Shown here one piece after another: positions 38,016-49,900 of a stretch of DNA of 64,000 nucleotides (position 1 is the first letter of the stretch; each line of letters opens with the position of its first letter). The stretch covers positions 23,673,001-23,737,000 of the forward strand of contig CM048552.1 in the NCBI GenBank assembly GCA_026413225.1. Reading direction: 5' to 3'. Origin of the DNA: Otis tarda. Taxonomy: Eukaryota; Chordata; Aves; Otidiformes; Otididae. A model generated the notes under the pieces. The model did no database searches and was not told the DNA's origin. It saw only the letters and a list, made by a program, of their open reading frames with translations. Position numbers and translations under genes: made by a program.

Positions 38016-41000
38016 AATAGGAAAAGGAATGAGGCCCAGGCTGTCATTGACAACTAGTCCCCAGCTAAGTATGCAATTGCATTAGCGTATGGAGTAAGAC
38101 TCATGTACATGCCACACACAGTGTACATGTAAGTATATGTTCAAAGCCTTCCTCTCAAGGTCTAGAAAGTTTCTTGAAACCCTTCTTTCTCATTAGCTTC
38201 ATTAAAGAGTATATATTAAGGGTGATCCATGGAAAACAGGATACCTGAGGCTGAGCTCTCTAAAGACTACATTCAGTGTTAGAAAACTGCTCTGTCAAAA
38301 AATTCCCAATTTGCTCTCGTTTAATGTTTCAGTAATTATAGTGGCTGGTTCAAAAACACAACAGTCATTAGAAATATATCTCGCTACATATGAACTGTAA
38401 TCTGCAATGTGAAACTATCTGTGATTTGGATTTTTTAAAATAGGCTGTTGTGCTGGTTATTTTAATTAAATCCACAGAAAATACATTAGATGTAATGATA
38501 TAGCTCATGCAAAATACTTACACTAAGTACATTGAAATCCTTGGGTTTTTATTATTTTAGTGAATGCATGTTCAGATTTAGAGTTTATTCACTTATGAAG
38601 CTTACTTGAATGTAAACCTTCAGGCTGACATTGTTTCTCTTTAGTATTCATAACAGCATGGCACTGTGAGACTTCTCATTGAAAAAAAATCACTGAACTC
38701 TACCATAATGCACATATTTGTTGCTAATATGACTAGTACTATTACACAAATGTATGGATTTTACCCTATAACATCCAGAGGTTCTTTATCCTTTTTTATT
38801 GTCTAACTCTTATACTGAACAATGAGAGAAAGATGAACCTAACAGCTTGGGTATTTGATAGGGATTTTAAAAATACATATTTAAATGCCAGGCATTGTTA
38901 CAGATTCAGCTACTTAACTGCCATGACTTGTATTTTTAAAAATGTTAAGGCTTCAAAAAAGGATTTTTTTTCATGTTTAATGGAACTTTCGTATGCAATA
39001 CAGTTTGTTAAAGGTATTATTTCCATTGATTTAAGGTTTGAAAATCCCATTAGGAAATATATGCATCTTTAGGAACCAAGGTACTTTTTCTTTTGGATAC
39101 CACTTAATGCAATGCTTAACCGTAAAAGCCACTACTGTGCCAATTTAATTTGAGATCAACCAATTTGGTTCAGAGATAAATGGATATGTCATTGGTGTTG
39201 TTTCCATGTGAACATGCATCTGCACAGAGGTCATTCCACAGAAATCTGGAAAAACCTGCTTATCAATGTGACTGTGTGAGGTTGTCATTAGAGGTGTTCA
39301 TGCACAGTGTAGGTCAAGCTCTGCTTTCAGGCACACCACTGTCATTTTGGAGCTTGAAAGGAGTGGACTTACTTCACTGGTGTGAGAATTGTGTATATTT
39401 CCTGCTGTATTGTCTTGAGGTATTATTGAAATGAAGGGAGGTGTTGGTCCTATAACTGTCCTCAGAACAATAGGAGGACAATTCTAATTGTCTTTTCAGT
39501 CTAGTGGTGTCTCTGAAAGTAAGTTCAGTTTCTTAGAAATTTAGGAGCATTGTCAGTCTTTTCTTAACGAGTAGATTGGGCTGTCCCTCATTTTATGGCA
39601 ATATGTGCCAGTTTTCTGTAAAATTATACAGATACTTTGCAAGCTGGCTCAGAGTAAGAGTCCACATTTCCAAAATACATTTGTCACATTTCCTACCTAA
39701 CGTTGCTTTAAGTGAGAGCACAGTTTATTTGTGATCTCTAAGGAGAAAGTATCTAATGGAAAAAACTTTCTAAGCTGAAAGACATTAAAAAATGTTCAAC
39801 TATAATAGTGCCTGCACACCAGTCTATTATATCTTTACTTTTCTGCCAAGGGCCAAGTTACCCAAGGGCACTTAATAAAAACAGATGATCAGAAGCTGAC
39901 AGTGCAGACAGACTTACTACCTTATCTCTGACTTAATGTGATAGTATTGGCCAGCGCTTAAAATCATGCCTGACAACAATGTCAGTGAATCCTCTGCCAA
40001 GGCAATGAGCAGGTTTTGCTTCAGTATCTTTTTCGGTATAACATGATTACTGAGAGATTTCCTACTTAGTTGAGGAAACCACACAGAACTGTAAAGTAAA
40101 ATTGTTGTTTCATAAAATGTTTAATGGAATATAATTTTAGAAGGAAAAATAAATGTTGAGCAGAACTACCATTAGTATTTCTAATATACTATCTGAATAG
40201 TTCTCCAAACAGAAATTTTTCTTTGCTGTTCTTAAGGAGTGATCATTATAATTTTCTTTTATGGGACTGTGGAAGACCAGAGTTGCTTTCTTTTTATAGG
40301 ACCTAATAAACACTAGACAGACTCACTCAGAAATGTCAGATTTTTCCTTTGTATCTGCAGGGGACTGAGGTCCTTTTTGGTATGATTTCATAGTTCCCTG
40401 ATTTTCTGATTTCTTTGTTAGGACTGTAACTTATTAATATGTTTATTGTGTGCCAACAAAGCATTGTGACTAGAAATCAACAGTAAGGTGGAAAGGTTAA
40501 AGAGAAACAGAAACCACTACAATAAACTCAAGAATATTCAAGCTTCACTATGGAGAAACTATTTTTTTTTTTTTCAAGCTTGAAACTCAAAGAATATATC
40601 AAAGATTAGATTCTGTATTATGCTTGCTGCCGGTTGAACCATGCTGCAGGCAATACTGAATCAACACGTGGCATATTGTTGTAGACACTTCTGTGTGTTA
40701 AAGTAGATGACACAAGGGGAAACCTATTGTCACTCTCTTTTCCTGTCCAGAAAATGTAGTTGCTACAACATCTTGATTACTTTTATGAGAATGAAGTTTA
40801 ATAAATATTATGTTTTTTCTACCACCTACTCTTACGATTAAAAAGAAAGGAAATGGCCATACTTGACTAAAACTAAAGGGAACCAAAGTCAAGGGTCCTT
40901 CTGATGTATGTACAGAAAAGGAAAAGTGTTATTGATTCCTTTTCCACCTAATATTTTTAAGTGAATTACTTTATTTTCTTTCCTGTATTAAATCAGTATA

Positions 41001-41035
41001 ACAAAGATTTTTCTGTTGTTTCTTTCCTTCTTTAG
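38016..41035. other. Intronic DNA upstream of the GRM8 exon
   Basis: AT-rich with no recognised transposon. A poly-T run is at 40561-40574. The last 60 bases form the polypyrimidine tract and acceptor of the exon at 41036. Confidence 0.6.
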
Positions 41036-41282
41036 ATGTACATCCAGACAACAACACTTACTGTCTCCATGAGTTTAAGCGCTTCTGTGTCTCTGGGCAT
41101 GCTCTACATGCCCAAGGTTTATATTATCATTTTTCATCCAGAGCAGAATGTTCAAAAACGGAAGCGGAGCTTCAAGGCTGTAGTGACAGCTGCCACAATG
41201 CAAAGCAAACTGACCCAAAAAGGAAATGACAGACCAAATGGAGAGGTCAAAACCGAACTGTGTGAAAGTCTTGAAACCAACA
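41036..41282 (+). CDS. GRM8: GRM8 exon encoding TM6/TM7 and proximal C-tail
   Basis: This exon encodes part of metabotropic glutamate receptor 8, a class C GPCR that couples to Gi/o and acts as a presynaptic autoreceptor. It starts in phase 0 after a TTTAG acceptor, with [20 protein letters not shown] (end of TM6 and the following loop and TM7 region). It continues through [20 protein letters not shown], the class C signature at the end of TM7, and the basic stretch [10 protein letters not shown], which in group III receptors lies in the calmodulin/G-beta-gamma binding region. It ends after the codons for LETN plus one base (phase 1), at the donor ACA|gtaagt. That gives 82 codons plus 1 nt (247 nt). 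The [11 protein letters not shown] segment and the 'b' tail downstream separate it from GRM7 and GRM4. Recognition is from family knowledge; no alignment was run. Confidence 0.97.
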
Positions 41283-41337
41283 GTAAGTCATCTGTAGACT
41301 TTCCCATGGTCAAGAGTGGCAGCACTTCCTAATAGAT
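41283..41337 (+). CDS. GRM8: GRM8 alternative 55-nt extension giving the mGlu8b tail
   Basis: If the proximal donor at 41283 is skipped, the frame reads on for 16 residues beginning [10 protein letters not shown] and ending SGSTS, then stops at TAA (41330-41332), with a second in-frame stop, TAG, right after. A second donor, GAT|gtacgt, lies at 41338, exactly 55 nt beyond the first. In mammals the mGlu8b isoform is described as arising from a 55-nt insertion that replaces the last 16 residues of the 'a' form, so length, frame and residues all fit. Because the stop is only 5 nt before the distal junction, the last exon would become 3' UTR without meeting the usual >50-nt rule for nonsense-mediated decay. 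Use of the distal donor in this species is inferred. Confidence 0.9.
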
Positions 41338-41368
41338 GTACGTTCACAAGAATGCACTTTCTATTAAT

Positions 41369-41374
41369 AATAAA
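41369..41374 (+). promoter_or_regulatory. Possible intronic poly(A) signal AATAAA after the mGlu8b stop
   Basis: A canonical AATAAA lies 36 nt after the TAA of the 'b' reading frame. A T/GT-rich run (41380-41400) follows at the distance expected of a downstream element. If used, it would end a short GRM8 mRNA within the intron and make a terminal 'b' exon without splicing. AATAAA is common in AT-rich DNA, so use is uncertain. Confidence 0.4.
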
Positions 41375-44300
41375 CTTTATTCTTTTTGTTCCTTGTTCTG
41401 CATGAATCCAGAGATGTGACAGAATTCATGTACTTCTGAATGCAGGAATGCCTAGAATTGTTTCAAACAAATTGTTTTTCCCAGGAGGCTAGTTTAAAAA
41501 AAAAAAAAAAGCACAAACAGATTTTGGAAAGCCACATCTTTTTAAAATGATCCGTTTTAGCTAATGCTAATTTGATGTGTTGTGCATTGCTGTGCCAGTC
41601 GTGATATGTCCTGACAGTTCATGAGGTCTATTTATGGTCATCATTGTATATTCAAAACTCAGAAATTGTTGAAAAAAATATAGTGAAAACAATTACAGTT
41701 ATTTTTATTTTACAGTTAAATATGAAAGTGAAAATAATGGTTTTTTACCTTTCCACCTTAACTTAGTATTTGTTGACTTGTTAATTTATCACAACTCATA
41801 AGCACTAACACTTCCTAGAATAACACTTCCCATCCAGGTTTTCATTGTGGTCTTACTCATCTTGGTATAAAATCCTGATAATTCCTATACAGCTTAATAA
41901 TTACATGGTCTGATATGTCATGGGTTAGTAATGGAAAAAAGTTCTTTCCCATGTCAGAAAAGTTCTTGAATCTTGCCACATCTCTAAATTGTTCTGGTAT
42001 AGAAGAAAACAGAGGTTATAGCTTCCATTCCACCACAGTCTTATAAACTGGACTTCACAATAATAATAATAAAATATAAGCTTAGTAGTAATGGAGAACT
42101 GGTTGCTATGGAGGAGTTAGAGGTCATATGGGATGGACAGTAGCTGTTACTGTTAAAGACAATTTTTCAGTTATTTTACTGCAAGTGAGGGCTTTTTATT
42201 TATTTTTTTATGATGTTGACAGGAGACTGAATAGTATTATTTTTCTTGAACACATTCAAACAAGTCAGTACCAAGTTTGCAGAAAAAATATTGTACTTAC
42301 TTCAGAAAATGCAACCCCCCACTGAATGCAATCAGAGTTTGCCAGATTGAAAACTATATAAAAATAGTCCATAAGTTTACCATACTATAATTACTGATGC
42401 ATGGAGGACACTGAGTGCAAATCAATTCACTTTAAAAACTCACGACCCTTTGAAATGTGCAAATCTGCTGGATTGAGCTATGGGTTTATACAGCTTCAGG
42501 TATAACAAAGGACAAAAGGAGAAAAGCAATAAAATTCCTTGTGGATTCAAATAATAACATGGAAATATGAAGAACTCCGTAATTTCTCAAATCTTCAGAA
42601 GTCACCAAAAGAAAATTCAGAAGGGAGAGGTGGATTTTGCTGAGTTTGCAAAATTATACATTGCGGAGGAAAGGTCAAAGGAGGGATTCCACAGTAGGGT
42701 GAGAGAGTGTTAATAAGAAAGTCTTGGGTATCTGATGTTTATCTACTGTACCTAATTAGGAAATGCTGTGCCTGGTATTCCTTAAGCTATGATTATGCAT
42801 AATTTGTGGAAACAGCTGCTATTGGAAGCAAGTCTGCTTCCCCAGTAGTGTGATATATGCATGGTAATGCTTATTTACTCTGCTCTAACCATGATTTTAA
42901 CAGTAGCACATCTATGTAATTCTGAGCTCAGTAGGAGTACGTCCTGATTAGGCTTTGATCCAGACGTCGTAATGCTACATAGGCAAAAATTCAGAGTCAA
43001 CTCATTTGCACTCCAGAGAGCTGTCCCTGTATAACTGAGCTCTTGGCCTCAAGATAGGGTTCTCTCTTCCCTGAAATTGTTCTGTACCATTTGGCTTTGA
43101 TGAGCTTCCCTCTTTTCTGCCAAAATAGTTATTGTCAAAACTTTTGGAGGTTCATGTGAATCATCAGTGCACAATGCCATATAAGTCCATTTTGCTAGGT
43201 CAATAGTACCAACCTCTCAACATTGCAAAATTTCGTCTTGCACTGACTCCATTGTAGATCTTTCTTTTCAGTGATAGTATACGAAGCTGATCACAAAAAA
43301 CCAGGCTATTCCTAGTATGCCAGAAATGAGTAATAAGTGTTTCCCACCATTTCCCAAGCACAAATACTGGTAGTGAAAACAATGCTCATAACTAGGTAAG
43401 AAATAAGATGAGGCAGTCAAGTAATTCCTTTTGCTTCCCACCCAGAGACAACTCTGCTCTATCTGGCTTGTCCTGTTCCATGTAGCAGACTTTATTCCAT
43501 GCTATCCCCTGTGTGAATATAGTAAATTTTTTTTTTGTGGAAATACATTCATATTCAGTGCAAAACAAATTGTATCTGGGAAACAGGATAAAAAAAAATA
43601 TCCGGATGCAATTACAGAAGGCATAACAATGACAAGTACTTTAAATGCACATAGGTCAGATCACAATAATAATTCTAAATTGCTTTAGATCCTCTTTTAT
43701 TTTATTATTTTTCTTCTTGTCTCATTCCAACAGCAATGTAGTTACTGGATCTAGAAAAGAGTGTTCATTCCCAGAAACATTTTGAGCCAAGTCTGTTACT
43801 TTTTCTGGCCATCTCTGCTTGCCAAATGTGGTTCATGTTATTACTATGAAATGCTAACAGTCTTAAAGAGCAGGACACCAGCTGTTGAAGCTTTCACATC
43901 ACCAAACAGAAACTGTAGGCTTATTACAGTTAACTATAAAGACACTTGCAATATTTATCAAGTCAAAAAACATTGTTTGAAGATGAGATTAGATTTAATA
44001 CATTTCAAACTACTATCTACACTAGTTTCCTGTGCTATCATTTTTTAAAGTAAGAACACTCAGAACTTAATAGGATAATTTTTGTTTCTTGATTAATCCT
44101 AGATTAATTCTGTCAAAACTATTTAAGTCTCAGATATGCAAGGAAGTTACAGCAAATTAACAAGTTACTCTAAATCAGCTGAGGTATAGTAACTAACTAT
44201 TTTTTTATTTTGAGCTTCTTGCAAATGTCCTCACATAATTCAGCTTACTGAGTTTTGATAAATCCGATTACGTTACATCGCTGTGGGCTAAAAACATACG

Positions 44301-46360
44301 CATGGAAAGTTATCATAGAGCTCAGCTGATACAGGGTAATGTGGTAAGCTAGCTTAACCTAATCACGTATCTGAGCCTATTTTCAAGGCGAGGGAAAAAG
44401 AATAAGCTCTGCTCCCTCTGTCCTTTTGTTCCCAAATGTGCAGAGTTTGCAGATGTGCATTTGTTATTTCTTAGCTGGGCACAAAATCCTTTTATGCTCT
44501 AAGGAACTTGGTACCATTTCAGCAGTCCTGCATTATTTTCAGAAGGAACTTAATGGGCCAAAGGAAAAATAGAATGCTCTCAGAAATCCAGCTGTGGGAC
44601 CATCGGAGAGTTCAGATGGGAGCAGAACATCACATCTCAAAGATCTGAAAGATGTAAATGAGGATATATTTGCTCCAAGTGTCCCAATACATTCAAATAA
44701 ACCTATTTCATGTTCATACTCAAATACTGTGATCGATTATGTGAAAGACTTAATTAATATGCCAAAAATAATCCTGTCATGAATTAGCTCTTCCAGACAC
44801 AAAGTACTGGAGCTATCTGTGCAAGGGGAAATAAGAAATATTATATTTTGCAGCTTCCTTTTGATTAGTCATTCTTATATATACATTGTTAGGGGACAAA
44901 AATTATAGTGATATGTGAATTATAATGGTCTGGTTCTGCCGTATCTTACAAAATGACAAATGCAATATTAGAATAAAATTGCTTAGAAACCCAAAGAAAA
45001 TATGAAGAAAAAGCAAGCAGCAAACTCAGTTATTTATACTAGCTTGGAATTACTTTGCAGAAATTTTAGTGATCTTTGATTTAGCTTAATCTTTGGCGCA
45101 GGAGAGAGAAACTGTCATTTCTTGGTTTCTGTAGTTTGTTCTCAAAGTATTTGATTGTTGGGCTGGATTTAGGAGTTACCATGAAGAAATATTTTCCTAT
45201 CCCTCTCAGCTGTTCCCACAGCTGAGAAAAAAGAAAGTGAAGGAATGAAGGTATGGGAGATGAATTAAGATCTTTGAATCTACAGACCAGACAACTTTTG
45301 TGACATCAAATTATTTTCCTCCTGCCAGCTACAGTCTTCACTGCCATAAGTAGGACGTGTCTGTAGCAGACAGAATATAAAATATATTTGGAAAGTCAAA
45401 TTCCTCTCTATGCAGTGTGACATAAACCTTACTATAGAGATAAAAAAGAGATTCAATCTCCCAGCAGTCTGATTTGCCATGTACCCAACTGGTTTAAAAC
45501 TGCCTGTGAGACCTGATGTCACCACTTCCCTCTTCCCACCACTACATTAACACAACAGTGGAGACTTGGGCCATATTTTTTACAACAAAGGGGTAAGATA
45601 TAAGGGCTAGAAGCTGACACAGACTACTTCCACATAAGATTCACAGTTGTTCGCTTTTACAATAGTAAATATGTTTATCTTTCTCAACATATTGCCTCAT
45701 TCTGATCAAGGGGAATCAGCTTTGCTCAAAGGAAGACACGATCAGCTGGCCATCAACATAAGGAGTCCATAATAGCTGGCAGCTCTAAAATACAACCTAG
45801 GCGCTGATAAGCATTTCTACTGGCCCACTTATATGCAGATGATTTGTGTCTGAAGGCTCTCCAGAGAATATGTGCTGTAGGCACTAGCTACTCAGTTTTT
45901 CTAACTTGGAGAGATGTTTCCTGTGTTAGGTTTTGCTCTTTTAGGGAGCATAAGCCTCCTCCTAGATGCACAGCCCACCACTAGCTGCAAAGTCATCTTC
46001 AACTAGTAGAAGAGAGAGAAAAATCCAAGTTCTAAATAAAAAAAAAAGTCTATACAGAAATCAGCCAAAGTAATACTAGACAAATAGTATGTTAAAATTC
46101 TGTTACGGGTATGCTAAAACTATTCATCATTGTTCCTCTCTTTTGACCTCTGCTTCCCCAAGTCATAAACAAAATAAGTTATCATCAAGAACACAGAACC
46201 TGAGAACCAACTTACCGCTTATATATATGCTGAAACTTTCTTATTTTATTCCATGAACAAGGGCCATTTATTTGGAAATAGTTAGACACTGTCTGACTTC
46301 AAATGCTAAATATGTTTGGTTTTTTTTTCTCCGCTCTTGATTCTAAAAATCCTGAACTTT
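41375..46360 (+). other. GRM8: Last GRM8 intron, about 5.1 kb
   Basis: This is intron between the two-donor exon and the last coding exon. It is AT-rich with short homopolymer runs (for example A-rich at 41496-41512). I saw no CR1, LTR or exon-like open frame in it, which makes it the longest largely repeat-free stretch beside the exons. Whether it hides conserved non-coding elements cannot be judged by eye. Confidence 0.8.
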
Positions 46361-46413
46361 GTTTTTTGTTGTTGTTTGTTTTTGTTTTTGTTTTGTTTTT
46401 TTTTTTTTTACAG
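46361..46413 (+). promoter_or_regulatory. GRM8: Extended T/TG-rich polypyrimidine tract and acceptor of the last GRM8 exon
   Basis: About 50 nt consisting almost only of T, with interspersed G (TTG, TTTTG and TTTTTG units), run directly into TTTACAG at 46407-46413. It is a very strong polypyrimidine tract. The T-rich and UG-containing composition also resembles sites for proteins such as TIA1, PTB and CELF, so it may affect the choice between the two tails. That regulatory role is an inference. Confidence 0.6.
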
Positions 46414-46463
46414 CCTCTTCTACCAAGACAACCTATGTCAGTTACAGCAATCAGGCAAACTGA
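46414..46463 (+). CDS. GRM8: GRM8 last coding exon, mGlu8a tail
   Basis: When joined to the proximal donor at 41282, the split codon A|CC gives Thr and the exon adds T-S-S-T-K-T-T-Y-V-S-Y-S-N-Q-A-N, then TGA (46461-46463). Mammalian mGlu8a ends with the same number of residues, 16, as TSSTKTTYISYSNHSI. The match is clear up to SYSN, and the last three residues differ (QAN against HSI). Exon length, phase and acceptor are all correct. The tail is cytoplasmic, and in group III receptors the C-terminus binds PDZ proteins such as PICK1. The changed ending removes the terminal hydrophobic residue. A longer frame through this region starting at 46316 is in a different phase and is not the product. 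Confidence 0.93.
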
Positions 46464-46975
46464 GCAGGGATGAAATTCACTGGAAGACCTGCAGAATGGA
46501 GTCTTGCAGACATAGACTTTACCACCACTGGAATTCAGTCTTGGAAATATCAATAGACTGCGTTCAAATCAATAGTCAGTCTCCTAAAGGACAAGGATTA
46601 AACAAGAGGCAAAAGGCAAAAGAGACAGGGGAAGGAAAAGTCCAGTTTTATAACATAGAGACAGTGTCAGTCTTCTGAACTGTTCACAAAAGGAAGCAAA
46701 TCACAAAAGGAAAACAAATGTTAGCTTGTGAAAAAAATGCTGTTGAAATAAATCATGTCTGATGTTATATTTGTAAGTACTTTTTTTGTGATTGTGACAA
46801 TTTCCTTTCCTGTCCTACATTGTTCAACTCGTAAAAGAAGATGAGTTTGTTTCTTGTGACGGCTGACTGAATTAAGTCCTGGGTTATGCTAAAATAAATG
46901 CAATGGTCAACGCATGCTGATTTTTATACAAAATAATTTATTTCTAATAATAAAGGAATGTTTTGAAAATGTTGA
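46464..46975 (+). other. GRM8: GRM8 3' UTR (approximate end)
   Basis: After the TGA at 46461 the sequence holds no further coding signal in the receptor frame. AATAAA hexamers occur at 46747-46752, 46893-46898 and 46949-46954, the last followed by a GT-rich run (TGTTTTG near 46960 and TTGTTTTGTTGC near 46980). The 3' end is probably at one of these. The placement is inferred from the signals alone. Confidence 0.6.
46747..46954 (+). terminator. GRM8: Three tandem poly(A) signals of GRM8
   Basis: AATAAA is present at 46747, 46893 and 46949. The third has the best downstream T/GT-rich context. They would give 3' UTRs of about 300, 450 and 510 nt. Confidence 0.5.
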
Positions 46976-49900
46976 GACTTGTTTTGTTGCAGTTTTAAGG
47001 AAAAAAAAAGTCCTTACACTGTTGTCTATTGTTTGTTTAGAATGTGCAGTAAAGGTGAGTGTACAAATAAAATAATAATCATGGCATCAGAAGAATGCAG
47101 TGTAAACTCTAAGCATGTGTGTGTGTGTGCGTGTGCACATGTGCGTGTATGTGTGTGCATGCCTGCATGCGTGTGTATGTGTGTGCTCTGCAGTGTGTGA
47201 ATTTATTTGTTCAAAGCTTAGTGACTCTATTTTCTAATGGAAGGATTTTTCCCCCTTCTCACTCTCAAAGTGCATTTTATATGTTTGTAAAGTGAAGGAA
47301 TCCTAGCAGTAATTATTTTGTATGATCGTGTTATATTTTTGAACCTCCACTAATAATTTTATCCTTTTCATTTCTGGAACTTACAGTTTGTAAGACTTTA
47401 TGACAACTAGACTGGCTTAAGCTGAAAGTCTATTCAGCATACTATGCTGTCTCTGACAGAGGGATGTAGCAGATGCTTATCTCAATAAAGGTGACTTTGA
47501 AATAACAGGAGAGAAATCAATGGAGAATTTGACAGTAACCTAGTAGATACTATTGCCTTATTAACACTTAAAAATCAAAGAAATAGATGTCCATCTACAA
47601 TCTTCACATCTTCTAACTCCCATGTCAAATGATTGTGCGTGCGTTAGAAACGATCATGCAAAGAGAAAGAGAAATTTATATAGATATCTATTATGTTAAT
47701 AAACCCCTCCAAAGAAGTTTTAAAAAGACAGCTAGGGACTTTCCGCTTTGTTACTGTATCTGTGAAGTTCTTTAAGACTTTTCCACTCCATACACTTCTT
47801 ACCATTCGTCAAGTTAATGGGTCTTCACAATCAATGGGTTATTAAATGTTATTTCTCCTGAATTTGCCTGGATGGCTCCTTGTGCTTTTTTTCCACGAAG
47901 GAGAATGTATCTTACAACATCTCTTAAAGAAGTTGTGGTGGGTCCTAATTACATGAATGAAAGTTGAAGTATCTGAAACTGAATCTCTTTCTATTACAAT
48001 GTCAACATCTAAACTCCAGCAGTCAGCAAAATCCATGACAGTGAATTTCCATTTTCAAAATATTTGACAAAACATAGTTATTTTTTTCCAAGCATTTAAA
48101 TGCCTGAATTATTAACCGATGATTGCTTTGGTATAGTGTGGTATTGTGTGTTTGGTATGTGTGATATATTGTGTGAAAATTCCTTTTTCGGCTATGCCAC
48201 AAGCACATCAATCTCAAACCCATAAACTAATACGTGCTTCATTTTAAGCATACAAGTAATGCAGCTAATACAGACACCTGTAAAAAAATTTTGTAAAAAC
48301 AGTTTTAGTTCTGTTTCATTACCTAACATCTTATAAAATTGAAGGGTTTTTATGAAAATTGATTGATTGGATCAATGTTTTAACAAGACAGACTTCCATG
48401 TCTAGAATAGATTTCCTAAGAAAGAAAGAGAGAGAATCTGCTTTATCTGAAAACCAATGTTTTGGCAGTTTATTTTCAAGAAACCTTTGAAAAGTTTAGT
48501 TTTCAATCCATGACTAAAAGAAGTTTCAAATATTTTGTCTGTAATGTCTATACATAATAACATAAGCATAATGACGTGCATTTGAAAAAGCAGTACATAG
48601 GAATTGCCTTTATACATTTCATATACACACAAACATATTTTTTATATATATAAAGATTAGTATATGACATATGAATATCTTCCAGTGTCACAGTAGTCTA
48701 AAGAAAAAGTTATTCAGAACAGTTTTATTGAGACCAATATACACTTTTTTTTTTTGTTGAACAGTAGGATAAAAATGAAATGCAAATTATTCTATGCATT
48801 TTCTGTGTAATTTTCTCTGAAACATGGAATATATTAAGCTTATGAGTCTCACTGGTATTAATATAACTCATCAGATAAATGAGCACACAATATGAATTAT
48901 GTAATGAATTGAGCTTTTCAAAACACAATAGAACGGCACTGGTCTACAGGTTTCACTTCTATAGAGTAGTTATGTGCAGTTTATGTATTTGCATAGAATG
49001 GTGCATATCTGCCTCCTCTAACTGTGATCGAAAGTACATTCTTCTCTTGTATCCCTTGAGGACTACAGAAGAAAAATGCATTTGTATGTTTGAATGAAAT
49101 GACGACTTCATTCTCTTCAGCTTAGGAGACTTTTTCCTGTACAGACAGTAGCAGTTCCAAAGATTGTTTTCTGGCAACCTGATTTGTGAGTTCTGCTTCC
49201 AAGACTCTGTCTTCAGGTGACTTTAAGTCCCATTTGTGCAACAGATTGTGCATCAGCTCTACAAGTCCTAACTTCTAGGTTAGCTGACCTAAATTTTGTG
49301 ACTCCACTGGAGGTCTACTTGGGGGATTATTGAATAAGAGACTGCAGTCTACAGCCTCTAACCAAGGCAGATGTACCTTTTTTAGCACCACCACTGAACA
49401 CAAAGAGTTCAGATGAAAGTGTTAAATATTTTTCAATTATCGATTCTAATTAGTTTGAGTCGTCTTTTTTTTTTTCAGATTATTGGGCTTTGTCTCCAGT
49501 GTAGCTATTATAATGTAAAACAACCTCCTAAAAAATAAATTACTATAAAGAATGAACCAGGGAATTGTAAAATACAAAGGAAGGAGAAATTGCTATAATT
49601 TTGCAACAGGAATATATAAAAGGATGAACTTTAGAAAAATTGCTTCCACTGTTCTTTAGTTTTTATATTGCAAGGTCCACTTTTATGAGAAGATTGGGAG
49701 AATTCAGTCAGCAACAAGAAGAGAAATCCCCGCAGAATCTGTTGTTATTGTGCCTTTAAATACTCATACAGCTGCTGCATTTTTCTTCTCTGTCTTTGAA
49801 ATAGCCATCACTTAATCTTTCTATACAGAAAACTCACTGTTTGTGGTGTTCTTTTTAGTTGTTTTGTTTTTTCACGACCTCTGTTTCTACCTTGTTCTAC

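Larger units (their letters stand above)
1..41035 (+). other. GRM8: Long GRM8 intron (3' portion)
   Basis: This stretch lies directly upstream of the GRM8 exon that begins at 41036 and ends in a good acceptor: a pyrimidine-rich run followed by TTTAG. No other GRM8 exon was recognised in it. The preceding seven-transmembrane exon should give an open frame of roughly 300 codons, and no such non-LINE frame exists here, so that exon lies upstream of the window. The sequence is AT-rich, carries CR1 and LTR insertions on both strands and has no conserved coding frame apart from the candidate antisense exon at 1345-1533. That it is intron follows from gene order and is an inference. Confidence 0.85.

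Noticed and set aside
46316..46678. 120-codon frame across the last GRM8 exon
   Set aside because: It is not the receptor phase and its N-terminal half is the poly-T tract. The real reading continues from the split Thr codon and stops at 46461.
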